Source of the DNA: Planctomycetaceae bacterium
Lineage (GTDB): Bacteria > Planctomycetota > Planctomycetia > Planctomycetales > Planctomycetaceae
Assembly (NCBI GenBank): GCA_002724415.1
Contig: PBOU01000033.1
Coordinates: forward strand, 1,659-35,533
Direction of reading: 5' to 3'
DNA: 33,875 bases
Shown in pieces: positions 7,611 to 15,967 of the stretch; the stretch's first letter is position 1; each line of letters opens with the position of its first letter. A program made the position numbers and the translations under genes. The notes beneath the pieces are model-generated. The model was not told the origin of the DNA, made no database searches, and saw only the letters and a list, made by a program, of their open reading frames with translations.

Positions 7611-8814
7611 TCAACTCCTTCGGCTTAAGGGGACTCCGTTTCACTCTCGAACGGAGGCCGCCACCTCGACTGCTGAGTGGTACCGGTGGGGTGACTACGT
7701 CGTTGTCGATGTCTATGACGGCGTGCGCCAAGAACTAGCTGCGATGCGGGAGCAAGCGACAGTTAACGAGATGTCACCGCTATGGAAACTAGCAATCACT
7801 GGAGCTGACTCGCTGAAGTTGATCAACGATGTGGTAACTCGCGACATCTCTGGACAAGAAGTTGGCCAAATCATTTATACGCCCTGGTGCAACCAAGAAG
7901 GAAAGGTTGTTGGGGACGGCTTACTTCTGCGAGAGAAGGAGGATTCCTTCATTCTCGTGGCTGGGCCCAACGATGAGTGGTTTAGGTCCTTCAGCAGTGG
8001 CCTCGATGTTGACATCGTCGACGTAACGGACGATTTCGGGATCCTGGCCTTGCAGGGTCCGAGGTCCCAAGACGTGCTCGAAAGTTCAACCGGAACTTCA
8101 TTTTCTGACCTCCAGTTTTCGAGGTCTAGAACTTGCGAACTGGGAGGAGTCCAGGTCCGCGTCATTCGGCAGGGTTTCACTGGTGAACTTGGATATGAGT
8201 TGTGGGTTGAACCTGATGGGGCAGAGGATGTCTGGGACGCGCTCTTTGAGTTTGGGGCTCCCCTTGGGTTGGTTCCCGCTGGTGAGCATGCAATCGACAT
8301 TGCACGAGTCGAGGCTGGATTACTGATAATCGGTTCGGACTACAGGGGAGCAGGTCCCTGGCATGGTGTAGATACATACCCCGACAGTCGCCGAGAGTGT
8401 TCCCCGCGCGAGTTGAACCTCGGACGGTTTGTGGATTTCTCAAAGGAACACTTCGTTGGGAAACAAGCCCTGCTTGACGAAGAAGCCGGCGGAGGGCCGC
8501 GGGATCGGCTGGTCGGGCTTGAACTCAGCGAGGATTCCGTCCGCAAGTTGGTGGAGATTGAATTTGGTTCCGTACTGCCAAGGGTTAGCAGGTTTGTCTA
8601 CCAGTTAAGCCAAGGCGCCCAGACAGTCGGTTATGTGACAAGCCTCACATGGGCCCACTCGCTCCAGAAGATCGTTGGGCTGGCTCACGTGGAGGCACCG
8701 GTAGCCAGTGAGGGAACAGAGGTATCGCTGGTTTGGCCCTTGGATGGACAACAGCATTTCCTTGACGGGCGAATCGTGGGACTTCCATTTCGAAAACACA
8801 CGCGGAATCAATAA
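7603..8814 (+). CDS. GcvT/DmdA-like folate-binding aminomethyl- or demethyl-transferase
   Basis: The GTG at 7603 gives 403 residues and overlaps the ATPase stop; GAAGAGG lies upstream, and the longer ORF start at 7576 would overlap the ATPase further. The GcvT folate-binding barrel is seen in [52 protein letters not shown] and a C-terminal FVGKQALL hinge before the C-terminal barrel. The family moves one-carbon units from N- or S-methyl compounds to tetrahydrofolate (GcvT, DmdA, dimethylglycine-dehydrogenase C-domains). There is no GcvH, GcvP or dehydrogenase partner nearby, so it is an orphan of the glycine cleavage system. It could capture a methyl or methylene group from a methylated substrate of this locus. 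Substrate unassigned. Confidence 0.85.
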   Translation: MSNQLLRLKGTPFHSRTEAATSTAEWYRWGDYVVVDVYDGVRQELAAMREQATVNEMSPLWKLAITGADSLKLINDVVTRDISGQEVGQIIYTPWCNQEGKVVGDGLLLREKEDSFILVAGPNDEWFRSFSSGLDVDIVDVTDDFGILALQGPRSQDVLESSTGTSFSDLQFSRSRTCELGGVQVRVIRQGFTGELGYELWVEPDGAEDVWDALFEFGAPLGLVPAGEHAIDIARVEAGLLIIGSDYRGAGPWHGVDTYPDSRRECSPRELNLGRFVDFSKEHFVGKQALLDEEAGGGPRDRLVGLELSEDSVRKLVEIEFGSVLPRVSRFVYQLSQGAQTVGYVTSLTWAHSLQKIVGLAHVEAPVASEGTEVSLVWPLDGQQHFLDGRIVGLPFRKHTRNQ

Positions 8815-8832
8815 AGAGTGTAAGCGCTCTTT
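8813..8832 (+). terminator. Weak hairpin after the GcvT-like gene
   Basis: AAAGAGTG (8813-8820) pairs with CGCTCTTT (8825-8832), with one G-U pair and a four-base loop. It overlaps the end of the stop codon and lacks a clear T-run, so it may only attenuate transcription into the amidohydrolase genes. Confidence 0.35.
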
Positions 8833-8918
8833 GAATAGAGTTCTAAAGAGAAAATAGTTTAGTCAGATCTAGGTCACTGATCTCAGAATATGCATTATTA
8901 TGAAAGGGTATAGAGAAT

Positions 8919-9827
8919 ATGATTACCATTGACTGCCATCTGCATCTGGGAATGGTTGAAACGCAAGTCCCCATTTGGTGGATGGAAGAGCTCTACGGGA
9001 TGTACGGGGTGGAGGATTGGGACTCCACCGATGGTCAAGCCATCGTGGACCTTCTCGACGCGAATGACACCGACGCAGGGCTAGTCCAAGGCGGGGACAT
9101 TCGCCGAACGACCTTTCATCCCGACTATCCAGAAGAGTCAGCTGGCCGGATCTATATCCCAAATGATTGGACAGCGGAGCAATGCGAGCTCCACAAGGGC
9201 CGCCTCTACGGCGTGACCTGCATCGACCCGTTTCGGGATCTTCCGGGTGCGCCCATCGAACTGGAGCGGTGCGTCACAAAACTCGGGTTCCGCTCCATGA
9301 AACTGCTCCCCAGTTACCTTCACTTCGACCCAGGCGATCCCGAACTCGATCCGCTCTACCGGAAAGCTCTGGAGCTTGATGTGCCGGTGCACTTTTTCAC
9401 CGGCATGACACCGACGCGAACGGCGATGTTGAAGTATGGCGACCCCGTGCTGCTTGACGCCGTCGGTCGTCGCCATCGAGACCTAAAGGTCATCGTGTTC
9501 GTCAACTATCCATGGATCGATCAGTGCATTGCTCTTGTCGCGAAACACCCGAACTTCCATGCGGACATGTGTTATTTCGCCGGTGGGGATAGTGCCCAGC
9601 TCTACGAGGTGTTGTCGAAGTTCCGGTCCTACGGCGCCCTCGACCGGGTGATCTATGGAACCGACAATGCCGACAAGGCTCGAGCCTTCGATGGGGTTGG
9701 AAAGGTCCCTGACCTGTACTACGGAGTCAACAAGGTCGCGGAGGAACGCGGTGGCGAACCTTTCAGCCAGGACGAACTAGACGCAATACTCGGCGGGACT
9801 GCTTCCAAGTTGTTCAAGATCCCATGA
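8919..9827 (+). CDS. Amidohydrolase_2-family protein, copy A, missing metal-site histidines
   Basis: A 302-residue TIM-barrel protein of the amidohydrolase_2 (ACMSD-like) family and a close paralogue of the next gene. It keeps the N-terminal DCHLHLG motif (H7, H9) and the late YGTDNAD aspartate (D249). The barrel-strand His that reads QIHLGWT in copy B is VHFFTGM here (F160), and the HLGHP motif of copy B reads FVNYP with one residue deleted. At least two expected metal or catalytic histidines are therefore gone. It is likely a catalytically altered partner or a pseudoenzyme that may form a hetero-oligomer with copy B. It sits 22 bases before copy B's start. Confidence 0.85.
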   Translation: MITIDCHLHLGMVETQVPIWWMEELYGMYGVEDWDSTDGQAIVDLLDANDTDAGLVQGGDIRRTTFHPDYPEESAGRIYIPNDWTAEQCELHKGRLYGVTCIDPFRDLPGAPIELERCVTKLGFRSMKLLPSYLHFDPGDPELDPLYRKALELDVPVHFFTGMTPTRTAMLKYGDPVLLDAVGRRHRDLKVIVFVNYPWIDQCIALVAKHPNFHADMCYFAGGDSAQLYEVLSKFRSYGALDRVIYGTDNADKARAFDGVGKVPDLYYGVNKVAEERGGEPFSQDELDAILGGTASKLFKIP

Positions 9828-9849
9828 TGCAGTTCTGGAGAGATTGCCA

Positions 9850-10737
9850 ATGGTGACGATTGACTGTCACCTGCACTTAGGTGTGATTGACCAGCACACG
9901 CCAACTTGGTGGTGGTGGGAGCAGTTCGGTTTCGAACCGGTCTCTGTCGACGGTGAGACAATTGTCGAATTCCTCGATAGCGCAGGTCTAGACGTTGGGT
10001 TGGTGCAGGGGGGTGACATTCGACGAAATACATTCAACCCGGAGAGCCCCAAAGACCGGAATATGTATGTACCCAACGACTTCACCGCCAGACAGTGTGA
10101 GATGTATCCGGACCGGCTCTATGGGGTGATCGGGGTAGACCCCCTACTTGACATAGCAGAGAGCCTCAATGAGATAGATCGTTGTGTAGAGGAATATGGC
10201 TTCAGGGTCTTGAAGCTCTTGCCTACATATCACCACTACCGTCCAGACGACAGGAGACTTGATCCTTTCTTTGAGCGTTGCCTCTTGCATGACATCCCGG
10301 TTCAGATTCACCTCGGTTGGACGCGGACTATCAATACAACGATGGAGGACCAACGCCCGGTCCATCTAGACCGTATTGGACGAGATTTCCCGGACCTGAA
10401 ACTTATAGTTGCCCACCTGGGACACCCGTGGGTTGATGAAGGAATTGCTGTAGTAGCAAAGCATCCGAATTTCTATACTGAAATGTCAGGATGGGCGGCC
10501 TACGGCATGGCCCCCCATGAACCAGTCGAAGAGATTTACAAGGCATTGAAGAAACTAAAGTATTATGATTGCCTCGACAAAGTAATGTTCGGCTCAGATA
10601 ACGCCGATTGCGTTGATATGTATCCTTTGGCAAATGAAATGTCTCGTGAAAAGGACGGAGTGGAACTCTACAGCGAAGAGACTCTTAGCAAGATTATGGG
10701 TGGCACGGCTGCTGAAGTGTTCAAGATTAGGTCCTGA
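9850..10737 (+). CDS. Amidohydrolase_2-family hydrolase/decarboxylase, copy B
   Basis: The ATG at 9850 (GGAGA eight bases upstream; an in-frame TTG at 9844 is too close) gives 295 residues and aligns with the start of copy A. The motifs of an active amidohydrolase_2 enzyme are complete: DCHLHLG (H7, H9), VQIHLGWT, IVAHLGHPW and FGSDNAD. The family includes metal-dependent hydrolases and decarboxylases of aromatic and heterocyclic acids, such as ACMSD and 4-oxalomesaconate hydratase relatives. Between the GcvT-like and BKACE genes it probably acts on an intermediate of the same catabolic route, but the substrate cannot be told. Confidence 0.88.
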   Translation: MVTIDCHLHLGVIDQHTPTWWWWEQFGFEPVSVDGETIVEFLDSAGLDVGLVQGGDIRRNTFNPESPKDRNMYVPNDFTARQCEMYPDRLYGVIGVDPLLDIAESLNEIDRCVEEYGFRVLKLLPTYHHYRPDDRRLDPFFERCLLHDIPVQIHLGWTRTINTTMEDQRPVHLDRIGRDFPDLKLIVAHLGHPWVDEGIAVVAKHPNFYTEMSGWAAYGMAPHEPVEEIYKALKKLKYYDCLDKVMFGSDNADCVDMYPLANEMSREKDGVELYSEETLSKIMGGTAAEVFKIRS

Positions 10738-10755
10738 GAATAGGAGTGGTATGAG

Positions 10756-11730
10756 ATGGTAGGCGTCGAAACGTATTGGGATTACCGGGACCCACACCTT
10801 TGGATGGAGAAAGTCGGTCGAACCCAGCTTCCTCCAGTGATCGTGACTGCAGCCATTAACGGTGGATTCCACGGCAAGGAGGCGAATGCGGCGCTCCCGG
10901 AGACACCGGAAGAACTCGCCGAGGAAGCCTTCAGGGCGTACGAGGCCGGAGCCAGTCAAATCCACATTCATGGCCGTGATCCAGAGGACTGGAGCCAATG
11001 CACCGGAGACCCCGAGGTTTACGGAAGGATCAACTCTCTAGTCCGTGAGGCTTGCCCAGATGTGATCATCAACAACAGCACAGGAGGGGGCCCGACTCTC
11101 ACGACGGAAGAGCGCTATTGCCCCCTGGATGCGGATCCCGCTGCCGACGTGACGACCCTCAATCTCGGACCTGCGATGTCGAAGTTCACTATGGAGGAGC
11201 GTCCGGAGGGACTACCCCACCCTCGTGGTGCGTTGGAGTTCGACATGTGTGACTCAACTACGTATGGGGAACTAAACCACTACGCCTCTGTAATGAACGA
11301 ACGTGGATTCAATATTGAATTCGAGGTCTACAACTCGGGTCAGTTCTGGGTTCTCCAAGACCTCATTGATAATGGACATGTGAAAACGCCATTCATGGTT
11401 CAGTTCGTCCTCGGCGTCGGAATGGCCGCTTTGCCGACCCCCGCGAGTCTGATGGCACTAATCAGCGAGCTGCCAAACGGTGCGATGTTCTCGGTGATCG
11501 GGACGGGTGTCTACCAGATTCCCATGAACGTCATGGGCTTGGTTCTGGGAGGTCACGTTCGGGTGGGCCTTGAGGACAACCTGTACTACAGGAAGGGCCA
11601 GAAAGCAGGCGGGAATGCCGAGATGGTTGCTCGAATCAAGCGAATTGCTGAAGACATGAACCGAGAAGTGGCGACCCCACAGCAAGCACGAGAAATGCTT
11701 GGCCTTGGAGCACTCTCGCCCGTTGCCTGA
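10756..11730 (+). CDS. Beta-keto acid cleavage enzyme (BKACE, DUF849 family)
   Basis: A 324-residue BKACE-family protein. It shows the N-terminal VIVTAAINGGFHGKEANAALPETPEELAEEA segment, the zinc-binding H70/H72 in QIHIHGRDPE, the INNSTGGG loop and a C-terminal region ending HVRVGLEDNLYYRKGQ. BKACEs condense a beta-keto acid with acetyl-CoA and release acetoacetate plus a new CoA ester. Characterised members act on 3-keto-5-aminohexanoate and on 3-dehydrocarnitine, the latter giving betainyl-CoA. The common HVRD reads HGRD here, and the substrate-specificity loop cannot be interpreted by eye. TAGGAG lies nine bases before the start. It immediately precedes the grd-like genes, so a betaine-type product feeding the reductase is a fair hypothesis. 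Confidence 0.9.
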   Translation: MVGVETYWDYRDPHLWMEKVGRTQLPPVIVTAAINGGFHGKEANAALPETPEELAEEAFRAYEAGASQIHIHGRDPEDWSQCTGDPEVYGRINSLVREACPDVIINNSTGGGPTLTTEERYCPLDADPAADVTTLNLGPAMSKFTMEERPEGLPHPRGALEFDMCDSTTYGELNHYASVMNERGFNIEFEVYNSGQFWVLQDLIDNGHVKTPFMVQFVLGVGMAALPTPASLMALISELPNGAMFSVIGTGVYQIPMNVMGLVLGGHVRVGLEDNLYYRKGQKAGGNAEMVARIKRIAEDMNREVATPQQAREMLGLGALSPVA

Positions 11731-11768
11731 AGTCGGCATTCTCAAAGTCTTTGAAATAGGTCCACAAC

Positions 11769-13082
11769 ATGCCCCTGCAACTTGAATACTTTGATGTAAC
11801 AGAGATCGTCCTTGGAGATCGGACGGTGCTTGAAGGTGGGACGCTCGTGGTTGACCAAGACCGCCTACGAGCACACTTGATGGAAGACGACCACTTTGAA
11901 GACGTTTCCCTCCACGTCGCCCACCCTGGCGACAGTCTCCGGATCATCAACGCGGTAGACGCCGTGGAACCACGCTGCCGTCTGGGGAACGGCGACCACG
12001 ATTTCCCAGGGTTTCTTTCCGCTCCACAAACTGTTGGAGAAGGACGGACGGCCGTATTGCGTGGTGCAGCCGTAGTAGAGGTCTCTGAGCCGGTGCCAGG
12101 GGAATCAACATACTGGCGCGAGGCATTCTTCGATATGACGGATTCCTGCAACGGATTCAGCCCTTTCTCTGACCTTGTAAACCTTGTTATTGAGGTCACG
12201 CCAGCCAAATCGATTCGGGAAGACGAACGGCCTCCCCTGAATGTCTTCGAGGGGACTCCAGAGGCAGTATCTCTGAACCGAGCAATACGCATGGCAGGGC
12301 TGAAGGCCAGCGTCTTCATGGCCTCGGCTGCAGAAGGTGTGACGCCGAATGAAGTAACTACTTTTGACTTGCCGTCAAGGCGAAATAATGATCTGCCCGG
12401 AATCGTCTACCTCTATCAGCTGGCAATTCCGTATCTGTATGGTGAAATAGTCCCTGGTGGAGGAGCTATCGGGGGCTCGGCACACCTGCCAACCTTGATT
12501 CACCCAAATGAGATTCTCGACGGTGCTCTTGTATGTGGATGGAATGCGATTGCATGCATGCGAGAACTCACATATGTAGCTCAGAACCACCCCATCATCA
12601 GCGACCTGTACGAACGAAGTGGCAAGGACCTCGAGTTCCTTGGAGTCGTTCTCTTCGCTAATGGCGATACCCGAGAAAGCAAGGACCGGTTGACTGGGCA
12701 TGCCACCACACTTGCGCGACTCCTCAACCCAGACGGTGCAGTTATCAACTACGCAGGTGGTGGGCATCCGTGTGTTGACACCATGATGATCTGTCAGAAG
12801 TTGGAAAACTCGGGCATTCCAACAACCGTCCTCTCCATGGAGATGGCTCCGAATCCGTCGGACTCTGGGTTTGTCCACTTTGTTCGAGAGGCTGATGCCA
12901 TCGTTAGCACCGGCAATTACGAGGAGAGTTACGACTTCCCGGAGGTGAAATCAGTAGTTGGAGGGGCTGCGTTGCTCAACTCGGAGTCCAGTCCTAACGG
13001 GCCGTTTTCATATCCATTGAGCGGTCTCCTCGGCTCGACGAATCAATTCGGGTTCACAAACATGACTGCAAGATCTCACTAG
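11769..13082 (+). CDS. grdE: GrdE-like glycine/sarcosine/betaine reductase component B subunit proprotein
   Basis: A 437-residue homologue of GrdE, whose clostridial relatives (about 428-430 residues) are cleaved into alpha and beta subunits of component B. Family landmarks include the N-terminal GDRTVLEGGTLVVDQDRL region, RTAVLRGAAVV, the TPNEV segment, LPTLIHPNEILDGA, YERSGKDLEFLGVVLF, and a C-terminal end TNQFGFTNMTARSH that closely follows the clostridial C-terminus. Clostridial GrdE forms a pyruvoyl group from an internal Cys in a GNCVSAC-like site. The aligned site here is CGWNAIAC (C256 to C262), so the expected Asn-Cys pair reads Trp-Asn. Cleavage or the pyruvoyl group may be absent or use a different Cys. 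It is the first of four grd-like genes. Confidence 0.85.
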   Translation: MPLQLEYFDVTEIVLGDRTVLEGGTLVVDQDRLRAHLMEDDHFEDVSLHVAHPGDSLRIINAVDAVEPRCRLGNGDHDFPGFLSAPQTVGEGRTAVLRGAAVVEVSEPVPGESTYWREAFFDMTDSCNGFSPFSDLVNLVIEVTPAKSIREDERPPLNVFEGTPEAVSLNRAIRMAGLKASVFMASAAEGVTPNEVTTFDLPSRRNNDLPGIVYLYQLAIPYLYGEIVPGGGAIGGSAHLPTLIHPNEILDGALVCGWNAIACMRELTYVAQNHPIISDLYERSGKDLEFLGVVLFANGDTRESKDRLTGHATTLARLLNPDGAVINYAGGGHPCVDTMMICQKLENSGIPTTVLSMEMAPNPSDSGFVHFVREADAIVSTGNYEESYDFPEVKSVVGGAALLNSESSPNGPFSYPLSGLLGSTNQFGFTNMTARSH

Positions 13083-13161
13083 GTATGAGTAGTCCCAGCA
13101 GGCCAAGGAGCGGTATGTCCCAGCCCTCAGATCTCACCATGCATGCAGGGAGGATGAGCAG

Positions 13162-14472
13162 ATGAAAGTCGTCCACTACCTAAATCAGTTCTTTGCTGGT
13201 ATCGGGGGCGAGGAGGCTGCAGATCACGCTCCCGAGTACCGAGAAGGCCCGTTGGGGCCGGGCGTTCGCCTTGACGAGTTGTTTGGTGGCTCAGCCGAAG
13301 TAGTTGGGACTCTTCTCGCAGGAGACAACTACTTCAGTATGAACCAGGCGGCTGCTATGGAAGTGATTGAGGGTCTTCTGCGTGCATCGGGCGGCGAGTT
13401 TCTTATCGCCGGTCCAGCTTTCAATGCAGGTAGATACGGCCTGGCCTGTGGCGAAGTCTGCTCCTTGGCGGTAGATCGTCTAGGAATGCCGGCATTTATA
13501 GCGATGTCAGAAAACAATCCTGCAGTTGAACTCCACAGGGCCAAGGTCCCCATTCTTCGGACATCTGAATCGACCAGTGGCATGGGACAGGCGCTAGAGG
13601 ATATGGCTGCGGGCACCCGCGCTTATCAGGGTTCCGATGGCGACTGGTCAGATGCCGCGCCACTGTTGATTTCGAGAGGCATCCGGCTTAATGAAGTTTC
13701 TCCTAGTCGCGGCTCAACAAGGGCAATAGACCTGCTGCTCTCCAAGATCGAGGGTCGGCCGTATTCGACCGAGTGGCCACTTCCTGAGTACGACATTGTC
13801 CAGCCAAGTGACCTTGAAGTCACCAATTCACAACCCTTGCTTGCACTAGTGACCGAAGGGGGCCTGGTTCCAACTGGGAACCCGGAGAGATTGAACTCAG
13901 GTCGAGCAGATCGGTGGTTCCGCTATCCGGTGCAGAGCATGGACCGGTTGCTGTCGGAAGAATTCGACATCATTCATGGGGGGATAGATACAACTCCATC
14001 TAATGAGAATCCAAATCGGATGGTTCCTCTAGACACAGCAAGAGAGCTGGAACCCAATGGTGGCTTTTCGTTGCACGAACACGTCTATTCCACCACGGGC
14101 AACCAGGGCTCGATGCCCGCAATGCGGAAGATCGGAGACGAGATCGCTGCAGAATTACACAACGAAGGTGTTCATGCAGTCATAGCAACATCCACTTGAG
14201 GAACAGGAACGCGCAGCGGGTCTGCGCTTGTGAATCAGTTCGACAAAGCTGGAATCCCATCGGTGCTGGTGACCGCAATACCTTCCTTGGCTGAGTCGCT
14301 TGGGGTCAATCGGATTGTGGAAGGCGGAGCAGTCACTCACCCAATGGGGGCGCCGGACGTCCCATCTAATGAAGAGCAGGCGTATCGAGCCCAGTTGTTT
14401 GAACTGGCACTCAGTACTTTGAAGACATCAGTATCTGGTCCGACTGTATTCACGCTAGATCAAACAGCCTGA
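13162..14472 (+). CDS. grdB: GrdB-like reductase component B selenoprotein (TGA 14197-14199 read as Sec)
   Basis: Reading through the in-frame TGA gives 436 residues, the normal GrdB length, with Sec at residue 346. The frame on both sides is homologous to GrdB: VHYLNQFFAGIGGEE at the start, FNAGRYGLACG in the middle, VHAVIATST then Sec-GTGTRSGSALVNQFDKAGIPSV, then NRIVEGGAVTHPMGAPDV near the end. GrdB is the substrate-specific selenoprotein that reductively attacks glycine, sarcosine or betaine and forms a carboxymethyl adduct passed to GrdA. A SECIS-like hairpin follows the TGA. Clostridial GrdB has a UxxCxxC motif; here it reads U-GT-G-TR-S, so both cysteines are lost. A strong GGGAGG lies eight bases before the start. 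Treating the TGA as a stop would remove the conserved last fifth. Confidence 0.9.
14211..14227 (+). promoter_or_regulatory. SECIS-like hairpin after the grdB TGA codon
   Basis: GCGCAG (14211-14216) and CTGCGC (14222-14227) form a perfect six-pair stem with a five-base loop CGGGT, starting 11 bases after the TGA codon. The distance and a G within the first two loop bases fit the bacterial SelB-binding SECIS pattern. Confidence 0.7.
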
Positions 14473-14499
14473 CTATTAGTAAGGTTCTGGGAATAATTG

Positions 14500-15966
14500 A
14501 TGAATAGCATCGGCAACCGACCCTGCATCAAGTCGGTCAACCTCTGTTTGGCCCACGTTCCTAATCTGGTTCGGTATGGGTCAAAACCACAACGCGAAAT
14601 CGATGCACACCCAGAAACCCTTGACGAGATTCTCCGAGCAGCACGATCTTTCGAAGAAGCTGCGGCCTACCCTCCACACCAGGCCTTTATCGGAAATCTC
14701 ATGCCGGAAGATCTGGAGCAGATCGCAAGACCCTGGCATTCAAAGCCATTAGTCAATGCTTCGCCGGTTGGCCCCGATGGGCTTATTGTCGAGGAGGGAC
14801 TATTGCTCTGCCTTACGGCAGCGACAGACCCCTTCAACCTTCTCCGCCTCGATCCGCAGTACATAGGGCGGCACCGGGAGGCGCTCTCCACTGCTGAATG
14901 GTTCACCAAAGATGACTTCGATGCTCTAGGCGATGGAACACCCCAAGAAACGTTGAAGGAACTCGTCAAGTCTCGGGGGGCACTTCCGCTGCTTGAGAAA
15001 GATGAACTAATTGGCTGCGTAGAAAATGCCCATAGCGAGGACTCGAGCCTTCGTAGAGAGATCGTTCTGGAGAATTTGATGGCAAAGTCATCCGCAGTGC
15101 TCGCGCTGCGGATGCTCAGCGCCGTCGAAGAGCGTGGTGCGGATATCGACTATGTAATGGGATGCGGTGAGGAGGCCGTAGGAGACCGATACCAGCGTGG
15201 CGGAGGAAATCTTGCGAAGGCTGTTGCTGAACACGGCTGGTGCCCGAATGCCACAGGTTCTGACATCAAGGCCTTCTGCTGTGCGCCAAACCACGCCATC
15301 GTTATGGGTGCAGCACTAGTCGCCAGTGGCTTGTATAAGAACGTGGCTGTAATCGGTGGGGGATCGCTTGCGAAACTGGGAATGAAGTTTCAAGGGCACC
15401 TGCGCAATGGAATGCCCATTCTCGAAGATGTCTTAGCTTCGGTCGCAGTTCTCATAGGAGAGGACGATGGGTTCAGTCCAGTCATTGATCTTGAGTCGGT
15501 CGGTCGCCACACGGTTGCGGCCGGCTCGTCACCCCAGGCCATTGCCGAGGCCTTGATTCTCGAACCCCTAACTAGCAAGGGACTGGGCATCTTGGATGTC
15601 GATCGTTACGCAACCGAACTCCACGATCCTGACATCACCGAACCTCAGGGCAGCGGGAACACTCCGCTAGCCAACTATCGAGTGCTGGCCAGTCTTGCTG
15701 TCCAGCGAAAAGAGATCAGTAGAGAGGAAATCCCCGATTTCGTTGGTCGTTTCGGAATGCCAGGGTTCTCTCCAACACAGGGACATATCGCATCGGCCGT
15801 TCCCTTTCTTGGCCACGCGTGCAGGAGCCTGACCAGTGGTGAGGCGGATCACACGATGTTCTATGCCAAGGGAAGCCTGTTTCTGGGACGGATGACCGAG
15901 ATGTCAGATGGCATGTCATTTATCTTGAGTCGCAATACAAACACTAAGAAAAGTCAGAAGGGTTGA
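14500..15966 (+). CDS. grdC: GrdC-like reductase component C beta subunit
   Basis: The ATG at 14500 gives 488 residues, against about 510 for clostridial GrdC. The N-terminal region is very GrdC-like: LAHVPNLVRYGSKPQREI, then AAYPPHQAFIGNLMPEDLEQIARPW. The C-terminal two thirds have a thiolase/KAS-like fold with YVMGCGEEAVGDRYQRGGG and the cysteine-bearing AFCCAPNHAIVMGAALVASG helix. GrdC with GrdD forms component C, which releases acetyl phosphate from the acetyl-thioester delivered by the GrdA/GrdB cycle. No GrdD (PlsX-like partner) is found in this window, so the complex may use a distant GrdD or another acyl acceptor. grdA starts one base after its stop, so the two genes are translationally linked. 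Confidence 0.88.
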   Translation: MNSIGNRPCIKSVNLCLAHVPNLVRYGSKPQREIDAHPETLDEILRAARSFEEAAAYPPHQAFIGNLMPEDLEQIARPWHSKPLVNASPVGPDGLIVEEGLLLCLTAATDPFNLLRLDPQYIGRHREALSTAEWFTKDDFDALGDGTPQETLKELVKSRGALPLLEKDELIGCVENAHSEDSSLRREIVLENLMAKSSAVLALRMLSAVEERGADIDYVMGCGEEAVGDRYQRGGGNLAKAVAEHGWCPNATGSDIKAFCCAPNHAIVMGAALVASGLYKNVAVIGGGSLAKLGMKFQGHLRNGMPILEDVLASVAVLIGEDDGFSPVIDLESVGRHTVAAGSSPQAIAEALILEPLTSKGLGILDVDRYATELHDPDITEPQGSGNTPLANYRVLASLAVQRKEISREEIPDFVGRFGMPGFSPTQGHIASAVPFLGHACRSLTSGEADHTMFYAKGSLFLGRMTEMSDGMSFILSRNTNTKKSQKG

Positions 15967-15967
15967 C

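Noticed and set aside
11636-12319. 227-codon minus-strand frame
   Set aside because: Low-complexity Ser/Arg-rich translation antisense to grdE, typical of a shadow.
14197-14199. TGA as a genuine stop of a truncated GrdB followed by a separate small gene at 14230
   Set aside because: The downstream frame is in phase, homologous to the GrdB C-terminus, and the TGA is at the known Sec position with a hairpin after it.
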